Of a DNA stretch of 8,342 nt, positions 1 to 6,119 are shown in pieces (position 1 is the stretch's first letter; each line of letters begins with the position of its first letter). The notes beneath the pieces were generated by a model. It worked only from the letters and a program-made list of their open reading frames with translations. It was not told the origin of the DNA and made no database searches. The translations under genes and the position numbers were made by a program. The DNA comes from a bacterium (GTDB lineage Bacteria; Fidelibacterota; Marinisomatia; Marinisomatales; JAHJCW01), in NCBI GenBank assembly GCA_018812885.1, contig JAHJCW010000128.1, positions 1 through 8,342 of the forward strand, given 5' to 3'.

Positions 1-423
1 CACAATCCATATTTGATAATTGGAATATATTTGCTTTCGGTAATATTGATGTTATTGCCATCATTAATTTTCAAGATACATGCCAACAGATTATCAACTG
101 AAGAATTACGTAAATCAAAGAGGGCTTTGGGAAGAGCGATCAAAAAACTAAAGAAATCTGATGGTGATCAATTTACCAATACATCCAATACGGTTTATGG
201 ATACCTGAAAGATAAAATGCAACTTACTTCTGATAAATTGGATCCGCTGAAAGTGAAATCCATCCTAAGCAAAAAGATTAATGATAAAGCTATAATTGAT
301 AATTTAATGGAATTATTAAAAACAGGCGATGCGGGTCGTTTTGCGCCCGGTGGCTCTGTGACACGTGAGACATTAATTAAGAAAACCAAAACCATATTAA
401 AACAATTAGATGCGGTATTATAA
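1..423 (+). CDS. batD: BatD-like protein, C-terminal part (5' end outside window)
   Basis: The frame is open from base 1, so the gene starts upstream; 140 residues are visible. They begin with a hydrophobic stretch (about residues 5-23, LIIGIYLLSVILMLLPSLIF) that reads as the single membrane anchor, followed by a basic, lysine-rich cytoplasmic tail with no catalytic motif. This is the expected layout for the end of BatD, a large periplasmic protein anchored near its C-terminus that works with the vWA proteins BatA/BatB in aerotolerance and envelope stress systems. The tail alone is poorly conserved, so the name depends largely on the next gene being batE and overlapping it by 14 bp (ATG at 410, stop at 421-423). 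An unrelated membrane-anchored protein cannot be excluded without the upstream sequence. Confidence 0.68.
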   Translation, partial: HNPYLIIGIYLLSVILMLLPSLIFKIHANRLSTEELRKSKRALGRAIKKLKKSDGDQFTNTSNTVYGYLKDKMQLTSDKLDPLKVKSILSKKINDKAIIDNLMELLKTGDAGRFAPGGSVTRETLIKKTKTILKQLDAVL

Positions 424-1171
424 AATATTAATTTATATTGTTTTTAGTGGATCTGTATTATTTACTCAATCTGCAGTGGAGCCTGATTCATTATATAAAA
501 TTGGCAACCAAGCTATGTTGCAAGATGATTTTGAAACTGCAATTTTTAACTACGAACAAATTATAAATCAAGGGAATAGTCATCCTGATTTATATTACAA
601 TTTGGGTAATGCCTATTACAGAGTAAATCAAATAGGAAATGCAGTTTGGGCATTCGAGAAAGGTTTGCAGCTTACTCCACGCGATAAAGATTTACAATTC
701 AATTTATCGCTTGCTAATGCTCGAGTTCGTAATCGTATTGAGATACCCCGCTCAATGTTAATTTTAGAACAATACCGTGCATTGAAAAAATCTACAACTT
801 TGGAGGATATTATTCTAATCGCAGCAGCGATATTTATGCTTGGAGCGTTTGTTTATTTTCTTAAAAAGTATTACCAATGGCAAAGTATATGGGTCTCACG
901 TTTGATCATAACATTGTTTGTTTTATCGCTGATTATACATTTTGTGGCATTAGACAAATACTACGAGATTTCAGATACTAAAGAAGTGATAATCGTACAA
1001 CCGACGGTAGATATTTATCCTGCACCGTTTGACAAACGAGAAACTGTTCTATTTAGACTTCATGAGGGAGTTAAAGCAGAGGTTACTCAAGAACAATCCG
1101 ATTGGTTAGAGATAATATTAATTGACGGAAAAAAAGGATGGATTCAAACAGAAAAAGTGCGGTATTTATAG
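410..1171 (+). CDS. batE: BatE-like TPR/SH3 membrane protein
   Basis: A 253-residue protein in four visible parts. An N-terminal export signal has its hydrophobic core at about 5-19. A TPR region (about 25-95) contains the signatures ALYNLGNAYY-like 'YYNLGNAYYRVNQIGNAVWAF'-type helices near 61-82. Two membrane helices follow (about 133-151 and 160-181), then a C-terminal bacterial SH3 domain (about 190-253) ending in GWIQTEKVRYL. With a cleaved signal, both TPR and SH3 parts would face the periplasm. This order is typical of BatE, the last gene of Bat operons, thought to scaffold the BatABCD complex at the inner membrane. The ATG lies inside the end of the upstream gene, which suggests translational coupling. 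No catalytic residues are seen. The family call is firm; the biochemical role is not established for the family. Confidence 0.85.
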   Translation: MRYYKILIYIVFSGSVLFTQSAVEPDSLYKIGNQAMLQDDFETAIFNYEQIINQGNSHPDLYYNLGNAYYRVNQIGNAVWAFEKGLQLTPRDKDLQFNLSLANARVRNRIEIPRSMLILEQYRALKKSTTLEDIILIAAAIFMLGAFVYFLKKYYQWQSIWVSRLIITLFVLSLIIHFVALDKYYEISDTKEVIIVQPTVDIYPAPFDKRETVLFRLHEGVKAEVTQEQSDWLEIILIDGKKGWIQTEKVRYL

Positions 1172-1187
1172 TTTAGAAGATATTTCT

Positions 1188-1637
1188 ATGAAGCATTTAC
1201 GAAGTCAGATTTTAATAATCATATTAGTATGTATGATATTATTTCCGGTTATATCACAATCGCAAGAATGGCGGTTTGACCCGGATTCGCTGCGAGATGA
1301 TGGACCAATCATTCCAATGGTTATTAATCCATTAATTGACGGAATATTACCTGAGATAGATTATTCTGATAATAACAATGCAACCGAATCGGGGAAAATG
1401 TATAACGGTTTTAAGGTACAGGTACTATCAACAAAAAATGGTGAAATTGCAGAAAACATGCGGATGAAACTGATATCGCAAATAAATCATCCTGTACGAG
1501 TAGTTTTTGATGCGCCTAATTATAAGGTTCGGGTAGGAGCATTCACAGATCGGAAGGATGCTGAACGGCTGCAAAGGCAATTATATGACTTAGGTTATCG
1601 TCGGGCGTGGATTGTACGAGCTCAATTTACATTGTAA
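1188..1637 (+). CDS. Secreted SPOR-domain protein
   Basis: A 149-residue protein with an N-terminal signal segment (hydrophobic core about residues 7-22, cleavage probably near the SQSQ at 23-26). An acidic, low-complexity linker (about 30-70) precedes a C-terminal SPOR domain (about 74-147). The SPOR hallmarks are the opening YNGFKVQVLST, the central YKVRVGAFTDRKDAERL and the closing LGYRRAWIV. SPOR domains bind denuded glycan strands of peptidoglycan, often at division sites. I chose ATG 1188 rather than the in-frame ATG at 1122, because 1188 begins a clean signal peptide, has GAAGA 7 bp upstream, and avoids a 50 bp overlap with batE. The 16 bp gap after batE implies co-transcription. Whether the protein assists Bat function or only shares the operon is unknown. 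Confidence 0.85.
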   Translation: MKHLRSQILIIILVCMILFPVISQSQEWRFDPDSLRDDGPIIPMVINPLIDGILPEIDYSDNNNATESGKMYNGFKVQVLSTKNGEIAENMRMKLISQINHPVRVVFDAPNYKVRVGAFTDRKDAERLQRQLYDLGYRRAWIVRAQFTL

Positions 1638-1638
1638 A

Positions 1639-2079
1639 ATGACCGAAAAAATAATTTACCGCTGTCCGGTAACTGATTCTGATTTCAAAAAATATTATGA
1701 ATTGCGCTGGCGCATTTTACGTAAGCCTTGGGGACAATCAAAAGGTTCAGAAGTCAATGAACGCGACGAGGATGCCTTCCATATCTTTGCTGAAAAAGAT
1801 GATATAGTTATTGGTGTAGGTTGCATTCATGAGGTTGAAGAAGGCGTGGGCAGAATACGATTTATGGGAATTGACGATGATTATCAGAAACAAGGTATAG
1901 GAAAAGCTATCGTGAAACTTTTAGAAGAGTACGCAGCTAAAAAGAATTGGAATAAAGTACGCTTATGGGCGCGGGAAAATGCTATAAATTTCTATTTAAG
2001 ACTTAATTATAAAATTATTGGCGATGGTGAACTGTTATTTGGTGTAATTAAACACAAAATAATGGAGAAGGAATTATAG
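1639..2079 (+). CDS. GNAT-family N-acetyltransferase
   Basis: A 146-residue single-domain GNAT enzyme, which would transfer an acetyl group from acetyl-CoA to an amine. The pyrophosphate-binding motif A is visible at about residues 75-96, with the strand IRFMGIDDDY followed by QKQGIG (83-88) and the helix KAIVKLLEEYA. Motif B follows, with VRLWARENAINFYLRLNY (about 107-124), the FY-x-LNY segment being typical. No extra domain or signal peptide is present, so it should be cytoplasmic. ATG 1639 is preferred over an in-frame TTG at 1612, because it sits 1 bp after the SPOR stop and begins directly with the GNAT fold. The substrate (protein lysine, N-terminus, small amine or antibiotic) cannot be read from sequence. 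Its immediate downstream neighbour is a sirtuin deacylase. Confidence 0.85.
   Translation: MTEKIIYRCPVTDSDFKKYYELRWRILRKPWGQSKGSEVNERDEDAFHIFAEKDDIVIGVGCIHEVEEGVGRIRFMGIDDDYQKQGIGKAIVKLLEEYAAKKNWNKVRLWARENAINFYLRLNYKIIGDGELLFGVIKHKIMEKEL
2064..2072 (+). promoter_or_regulatory. Shine-Dalgarno for the sirtuin gene
   Basis: GGAGAAGGA is an almost ideal ribosome binding site inside the last codons of the acetyltransferase gene. It lies 8 bp before ATT 2081, the right distance for initiation there, but about 75 bp before the first in-frame ATG at 2147. It is the main evidence that translation of the sirtuin begins at 2081. Confidence 0.6.
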
Positions 2080-2080
2080 A

Positions 2081-2806
2081 ATTATAAAGTCCAACAAAAA
2101 AAGAATTTCAAATTATAATAAGATAGTTTTCTTTATCGGTGCAGGGATGTCAGCTGAAAGCGGAGTACCAACCTATAGAGGCAGCGGTGGAATTTGGCAT
2201 AAGTATGATTGGAAAGAATTTGCCTGTCAAGAAGCGTTCGAAAGAAATCCTGAAAGGGTGCTTGACTTTCATGAACTGAGACGGAAATCAGTTTTAGAAT
2301 GTAAACCGCATAAAGGACATCATTTTATTGCAGAATTGCAGAAATCACACAGTGGTGTAACAATAGTTACACAAAATATTGATGGAATGCATCAGCGGGC
2401 GGGGACAGAAAATGTGATTGAATTACATGGCAGTTTATGGCGTTTACGCTGCGATAATTGCAAAATTGTAATTGAAGATATTGGCGAATCTTTCTCCAAA
2501 AAGAAATGCGATTGCGGCCAATACTTAAGACCAGATATCGTGTGGTTTGGTGATATGTTAAATCCGCAAATAGTGCAACAAGCTTCTGATGCAATTCAAA
2601 AATGTGATTTATTTATAAGTATTGGCACGTCCGGAGTAGTTTGGCCGGCTGCCGGATTTCCGCAGGAAGCCAAAAGTAATGGTGCCTATTGTGTTGAGAT
2701 AAACACCGAGCGAACGGAATTGTCTTATTTGTTTGATGAAGTAATAATTGGCAAAGCGAGTGAAGTATTAACTGCTTTGTCATTCCACACTTGCCTGTCC
2801 CGCTAA
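2081..2806 (+). CDS. Sir2-family NAD-dependent protein deacylase (probable ATT start)
   Basis: With an ATT start the protein has 241 residues, normal for a bacterial CobB-type sirtuin. Numbered that way, it has the NAD-binding GAGMSAESG at 20-28, PTYRG at 30-34, TQNIDG at 97-102, the catalytic His in ELHG at 116, and a zinc site formed by C124/C127 and C143/C145. SIGTSG (about 180-185) and EIN follow towards the C-terminus. It would remove acyl groups from lysines using NAD+, in the cytoplasm. The first in-frame ATG (2147) would delete strand 1 and the GAG motif, so it is rejected. No ATG, GTG or TTG occurs in frame between the stop codon at 2060-2062 and 2147. ATT 2081 sits 1 bp after the GNAT stop. 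In the class III YxxR acyl-pocket motif the Tyr position is His64 while Arg67 remains (FHELRR). The last eight or so residues (SFHTCLSR) come from an inserted repeat. Family certain; start inferred. Confidence 0.85.
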   Translation: MIKSNKKRISNYNKIVFFIGAGMSAESGVPTYRGSGGIWHKYDWKEFACQEAFERNPERVLDFHELRRKSVLECKPHKGHHFIAELQKSHSGVTIVTQNIDGMHQRAGTENVIELHGSLWRLRCDNCKIVIEDIGESFSKKKCDCGQYLRPDIVWFGDMLNPQIVQQASDAIQKCDLFISIGTSGVVWPAAGFPQEAKSNGAYCVEINTERTELSYLFDEVIIGKASEVLTALSFHTCLSR

Positions 2807-2858
2807 GGCGGGGATGCGTAATCTATAATTATGGATTCCCGCTTTCGCAGGAATGACA
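2778..2858. repeat. 81 bp palindromic repeat element with inverted ends
   Basis: The ends are exact 9 bp inverted repeats, TGTCATTCC (2778-2786) and GGAATGACA (2850-2858). Inside lie one perfect small hairpin, CCCGC-TAAG-GCGGG (2799-2812), and an imperfect one around TTCCCGCTTTCGCAGGAA (2836-2853). The words match the widespread class of short dispersed repeats reading GGAATCC/CGCTTTCGCAGG, known in many bacterial genomes; copy number here cannot be judged from one window. The left end overlaps the sirtuin coding region and supplies its final codons and TAA (2804-2806). No clear target-site duplication is seen. Confidence 0.7.
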
Positions 2859-2867
2859 ATATTTTAC

Positions 2868-2895
2868 AAAAAACGGGAGCAAGCTCCCGTTTTTT
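2868..2895. terminator. Bidirectional intrinsic terminator
   Basis: A perfect inverted repeat: six A, CGGGAGC, a two-base AA loop, GCTCCCG, six T. It gives a GC-rich 7 bp stem followed by a T run when read from either strand. It lies 61 bp after the sirtuin stop, so it should end the bat-to-sirtuin transcript, and it can also stop read-through from the minus-strand M13 gene. Confidence 0.88.
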
Positions 2896-2897
2896 CA

Positions 2898-2925
2898 GTA
2901 GAGACGTTGCATGCAACGTCTCTAC
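2898..2925. repeat. Perfect 28 bp palindrome
   Basis: GTAGAGACGTTGCA (2898-2911) is followed directly by its exact reverse complement, with no spacer. It starts 2 bp after the terminator and has no T run of its own. It resembles the short GAGACGTTGC-type dispersed palindromes seen in several bacterial phyla. A binding site for a dimeric protein is an alternative, but the position between two convergent gene ends argues against a promoter role. Confidence 0.75.
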
Positions 2926-2945
2926 AAATAAAACCCTTACATAAT

Positions 2946-2984
2946 GAAACCTTGCGAAGGTTTTAACCCTTCGCAAGGTTTTTT
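2946..2984. terminator. Terminator-like hairpin downstream of the M13 gene
   Basis: AAACCTTGCGAAGG (2947-2960) pairs perfectly with CCTTCGCAAGGTTT (2968-2981) across a 7-base loop; the plus strand continues with T to 2984. It ends 5 bp from the M13 stop, so on the minus strand it is the first hairpin after that gene, although its T run is stronger on the plus strand. The CCTTCGCAAGG sequence also looks like a dispersed repeat, so it may be a repeat serving as a terminator. Confidence 0.65.
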
Positions 2985-2989
2985 ATAAA

Positions 2990-5008
2990 CTACCAAATTT
3001 TCACACGTTCTTCTTTAGGTAAATAATGTCCATCACCTTCTTTTACGTCGAAGGCAGCGTAGAATTCCGGCATATTATTCATTACGCCAATTACACGGTA
3101 TTTACCGTAGGAATGCGGGTCGGTTAACACCTGATTTCTTAGATATTCATCACGAGCAATCATTCTCCAAACCTGCGCCCATCCGATAAACACTCTTTGG
3201 TTTCCGGTAAAACCATTCAATATAGGTGGCTCTTCACCGTTTAATGATAACTGATAGGCATTATAAGCTACAGTCAGTCCGCCAAGGTCGGCGATGTTTT
3301 CACCAAGCGTTAATTCTCCGTTTATATGGAGTGAGTCAATTGGTACAAATTCATTAAATTGATCTATTATAACCTGAGCACGTTCATCAAACCCTTCTGA
3401 GTCTTCCTCTGTCCACCATTCACGCATATTTCCATCCCCATCGTATTTACGGCCTTGGTCATCAAAGCCGTGTGTGATCTCGTGACCAATCACGGCACCG
3501 ATACCGCCATAGTTCACAGCATCATCGGCTTTTATATTAAAGAAAGGTGGTTGAAGTATAGCAGCCGGAAATACGACCTCATTCATAGTTGGATTGTAAT
3601 AGGCATTTACAGTTTGTGGCGTCATTCCCCATTCTTCACGATCAATCGGTTTGCCAAGCTTATCCATTTCGCGACTGTATTCAACCTCTGCGGAACGCAT
3701 GGTATTCAACAATAATTCATCTGGTTTTACGACCAACTTGGAATAGTCTTTCCACTTATTGGGATATCCGATTTTAGCATTGAATTTATTTAGTTTTGCC
3801 AAAGCTTCAGCTTTAGTATCCTCACCCATCCAGTCTACTTTACTAATCCTATCCGCCATCGATAATTTTAGATTATCGACCAGTTTTACCATTCTTTCTT
3901 TAGCTTCCGGTTTAAAATATTTTTCAACATAAACTTTACCTAGGATTTCTCCTAATGAACCGTCCACAGCACTTACCGCCCGCTTCCAGCGCGGTCGATT
4001 CTCTTCCATACCGCGCAATGTTTTACCGTAAAAGTCGAAACTTGCATCCACAAAGTCTTGCGGTAATTCACCTGCATTACTGCTTATTAGCTTTGCCTTT
4101 GAATAATTTTTCCAATCCTCTAGTGAATATTTAGATAATGTGCTACTAAAGGCGGCTAAGTAGCTTGGTTGTCTGACAATAACATTTTCAGCATTGGCAA
4201 TTCCTGCTTTTTCAAAGAATAACTCCCAATTGAAATTGGGTGATAATCCCACGAGTTTGCTGACTTTAAATTTATTATAGGTTCTTTCGCTATCCCGGTT
4301 TTCCACACGCGTCCAGTGATTCTCTGCCAAAGTTATTTCCATCTCCATAACTTTATTGGCAATCTCAACAGCATTTTCATCTTTGGCTAATTCCAATATT
4401 TTGGTGAGATATTCGACATATTTTGTACGAATATCTTCAAACTTTTCGCCTTCGGTGAAATAATAGTCACGATCAGGCAATCCTAAACCTGATTGATGGA
4501 AAAATAAAATATATTCTGTTGACTTTTTTGCATCTTGATCAACCCAATAAGTGAATGGCCGTTGAACGCCAATTATTCCATGATGCGCAAATAACTCTGC
4601 CAGTGCATCCCAGCTATCAACGTTTCCAATCAATTTGAGTTCTTTTTCTAATGGCTGTAACCCAAGTTCTTCTATTTTAGCTGAATCCATGAAACTCGTG
4701 TAAAAATCGCCCACTTTTTGAATGTCACTGCCCGGTGTTTTATGTTCTTTGCGTGCGGTATCTTCGATGATCTCTCTTAATCTTTCTTGATTCTCATCAT
4801 CCAAAATAGTGAATGAACCATAAGCTGATTTATCAGCCGGCATTTCAGTTTCATTAAGCCATGTGCCATTTATGTATTGGTAAAAGTCATCCTGTGGTCT
4901 AACTGATGTGTCAAAATTGGATTTATCGACACCGGATAATTCAACCTGATTGGTACAAGATACTCCTAACAGTAAAGTTATAATTGCAGTAGTTAAAATT
5001 CTTGACAT
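2990..5008 (-). CDS. M13-family zinc metallopeptidase lipoprotein (PepO/neprilysin-like)
   Basis: A 672-residue protein, full length for M13. A lipoprotein signal (residues 1-17) ends LLLGVSC with the lipidated Cys at 18, so it should be membrane-attached in the periplasm or at the surface. The N-terminal M13 domain (about 37-410) opens with RPQDDFYQYINGTW. The catalytic domain carries NAYYNP (468-473), the zinc motif HEITH (509-513, catalytic E510) and GENIADLGG (569-577, third zinc ligand E570 and supporting D574). The substrate-binding H632 and R638 sit in DPHSYGKYR, and the typical C-terminus is EERVKIW. All catalytic residues are present, so it should be an active endopeptidase on short peptides. 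GGAGAA lies 6 bp before the ATG. It follows the GIN lipoprotein on the same strand after 164 bp, which contains a structured repeat. 'pepO' is a plausible symbol, but not one this sequence alone justifies. Confidence 0.95.
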   Translation of the reverse strand: MSRILTTAIITLLLGVSCTNQVELSGVDKSNFDTSVRPQDDFYQYINGTWLNETEMPADKSAYGSFTILDDENQERLREIIEDTARKEHKTPGSDIQKVGDFYTSFMDSAKIEELGLQPLEKELKLIGNVDSWDALAELFAHHGIIGVQRPFTYWVDQDAKKSTEYILFFHQSGLGLPDRDYYFTEGEKFEDIRTKYVEYLTKILELAKDENAVEIANKVMEMEITLAENHWTRVENRDSERTYNKFKVSKLVGLSPNFNWELFFEKAGIANAENVIVRQPSYLAAFSSTLSKYSLEDWKNYSKAKLISSNAGELPQDFVDASFDFYGKTLRGMEENRPRWKRAVSAVDGSLGEILGKVYVEKYFKPEAKERMVKLVDNLKLSMADRISKVDWMGEDTKAEALAKLNKFNAKIGYPNKWKDYSKLVVKPDELLLNTMRSAEVEYSREMDKLGKPIDREEWGMTPQTVNAYYNPTMNEVVFPAAILQPPFFNIKADDAVNYGGIGAVIGHEITHGFDDQGRKYDGDGNMREWWTEEDSEGFDERAQVIIDQFNEFVPIDSLHINGELTLGENIADLGGLTVAYNAYQLSLNGEEPPILNGFTGNQRVFIGWAQVWRMIARDEYLRNQVLTDPHSYGKYRVIGVMNNMPEFYAAFDVKEGDGHYLPKEERVKIW

Positions 5009-5071
5009 TTATTGTTCTCCATTGATTATTAAATACTATGATAATTTAAGTTGTATATTTCGGAAAAGGAA

Positions 5072-5163
5072 AGGTTGGTCTCGCAGGAATTATAAACTGA
5101 CATTATTTGTAATAATGCAGGTTATTGATCATATCAATAGGAGCTTCCAAACAAGACCAACCT
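5072..5163. repeat. 92 bp branched inverted-repeat element (MITE-like or structured leader RNA)
   Basis: Outer arms AGGTTGGTCT (5072-5081) and AGACCAACCT (5154-5163) are exact reverse complements. Just inside, GGAA (5086-5089) pairs with TTCC (5145-5148). The interior holds two more hairpins: CTG-A-CATTATT / AATAATG-CAG (5097-5107 with 5111-5120, loop TGT, one bulged A) and TATTGAT / ATCAATA (5123-5129 with 5133-5139, loop CAT). Together they fold as a closed stem with two branches on either strand. It starts 9 bp beyond the GIN stop and ends 63 bp before the M13 start codon. I do not recognise the family. Confidence 0.6.
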
Positions 5164-5172
5164 ATAGATTTA

Positions 5173-5940
5173 TTATTTAATATGTTTAATATTACCTGAA
5201 CCTGTAGTTCTACTATTAACTGTCGGGTTGCCATTATAAGTTACATCACCGCTACCGCTAATATGAGCATTTAGTGATTCCGTAGCCCAAACGCGTGCAT
5301 CTCCTGAGCCGTATATATCAATTGATACATTTTCTGATTTAAGTTCATTGCCAGTGAAATCACCGGAACCACTAATTGTTACATCAAGGTCATCAGTTTT
5401 TCCGTCAATTTTAATATTCCCTGAACCACTTATAGTTACACCTAAAATGTCTGTCGAGACATTTGAAATATCAACATCACCGGATCCGGATATTTGCACT
5501 TTTAGTTCCTTTGAGTTTATTTGTTCAACATCAATATTCCCTGATCCGGAAACTTTAACTGAACAATTGTCACCAGATAGTTTTTCTGCGTCAATATCAC
5601 CGGAACCGGAAACACTAATATGAGTAAGTCTTTTGATTACCAACTCATAATGAACATTGTCATTAAAACTGCTGTACTTCTTCCATCCTTTTTTCCTTTT
5701 ACCAATGTATAGTGTGCCATCTTTCTTTTCTGTCAGTAGATATGGAATTAGATCAGCAGGAGCGTGTATTGTGATTTCTTCTTTATCTCCGAGTGTTATT
5801 GATACATCACCGGAACCTAATAAAGCAACTCCGTCAATTCCGCTGAAAGTTCTGACTTCAGATACTTGTTCATCTGCAGTAGTGCAGCCCGTCAATAGAA
5901 GTAATAAAATAAATGGAATGAATCGGTTAATAATTTTCAT
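5173..5940 (-). CDS. GIN-domain (DUF2807) lipoprotein with GSG repeats
   Basis: A 255-residue protein. The lipoprotein signal peptide has a leucine-rich core and the lipobox LTGC, with Cys19 lipidated. The opening GIN signature is VSEVRTFSGIDGVALLGSGDVSI (about 26-48). A ladder of G-S-G-D/N turns follows at residues 112, 132, 152, 172, 191, 211, 228 and 247, with a step of 17-20 residues, alternating with short beta strands such as VKVSGSGNIDV. This is the DUF2807/GIN 'head' domain, predicted to form a right-handed beta-helix and common in Bacteroidota and relatives. It is expected at the cell surface or in the periplasm; its biochemical role is not established. AGGA lies 7 bp before the ATG. 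It is divergent from the S46 peptidase gene and upstream of the M13 gene on the same strand. Confidence 0.9.
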   Translation of the reverse strand: MKIINRFIPFILLLLLTGCTTADEQVSEVRTFSGIDGVALLGSGDVSITLGDKEEITIHAPADLIPYLLTEKKDGTLYIGKRKKGWKKYSSFNDNVHYELVIKRLTHISVSGSGDIDAEKLSGDNCSVKVSGSGNIDVEQINSKELKVQISGSGDVDISNVSTDILGVTISGSGNIKIDGKTDDLDVTISGSGDFTGNELKSENVSIDIYGSGDARVWATESLNAHISGSGDVTYNGNPTVNSRTTGSGNIKHIK

Positions 5941-6119
5941 AATAAATCCTATTATTTTTGTTTAGTTAAAATTTAGACAGAATTGCGATGAAATGGTTGT
6001 CAAGTAAAATTAAGTTAGAAACCATCAAGGCTTGACAAACCTTGATGGTTTCTGTTCATTCACAAAATCATAAAAGCATGTAATTTTAGCATAATAATTC
6101 AATTATTTATAGGCAAACA
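5941..6119. other. Divergent intergenic region
   Basis: 179 bp between the GIN and S46 start codons. It must hold promoters for both directions, but I see no convincing -10/-7 and -35/-33 pair. A strong hairpin occupies the middle (6017-6053). The right part is AT-rich with a weak AGG (6111-6113), 6 bp before the S46 ATG. No small gene is supported. Confidence 0.6.
6017..6053. repeat. Hairpin repeat between divergent genes
   Basis: AGAAACCATCAAGG (6017-6030) pairs perfectly over 14 bp with CCTTGATGGTTTCT (6040-6053) across the loop CTTGACAAA. There is no T run in either direction, so it is a poor terminator, and it lies upstream of both genes rather than at a gene end. Its layout (AAACC..AAGG stem, 7-9 base loop) resembles the 2946-2981 hairpin, suggesting related dispersed repeats. 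The TTGACA in the loop could be mistaken for a -35 box. Confidence 0.7.

Noticed and set aside
1122..1187. Upstream ATG for the SPOR protein
   Set aside because: It adds 22 charged residues before an otherwise normal signal peptide and overlaps batE by 50 bp.
1612..1638. TTG start for the acetyltransferase
   Set aside because: It adds nine residues inside the SPOR gene with no family support; ATG 1639 fits the fold and spacing.
2060..2083. Programmed frameshift producing a GNAT-sirtuin fusion
   Set aside because: A shift would have to occur in the 14 or so bases after the sirtuin-frame stop at 2060-2062 and before the GNAT stop at 2077-2079. No slippery heptamer is present there, and a strong ribosome site with a nearby ATT explains the layout more simply.
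2147..2806. Sirtuin starting at the first in-frame ATG (219 residues)
   Set aside because: It would lack the GAG nucleotide-binding residues encoded immediately upstream, and it has no Shine-Dalgarno at a usable distance.
2778..2981. CRISPR array or tandem repeat
   Set aside because: The units differ from each other, are inverted rather than direct repeats, and have no regular spacers.
3455..3777. Plus-strand open frames opposite the M13 gene
   Set aside because: They lie wholly within a full-length M13 protein with every catalytic motif, and have no recognisable domain or ribosome site.
5348..5623. Plus-strand proline/serine-rich open frame opposite the GIN gene
   Set aside because: It is the antisense image of the repeated GSG codons; the minus-strand protein has a lipobox and family signature.
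6032..6060. TTGACA as a -35 box for the S46 gene
   Set aside because: It is the loop of a perfect hairpin, and the hexamer 17 bp downstream (TTCATT) matches the -10 consensus poorly. Bacteroidota-type promoters also use a different consensus.
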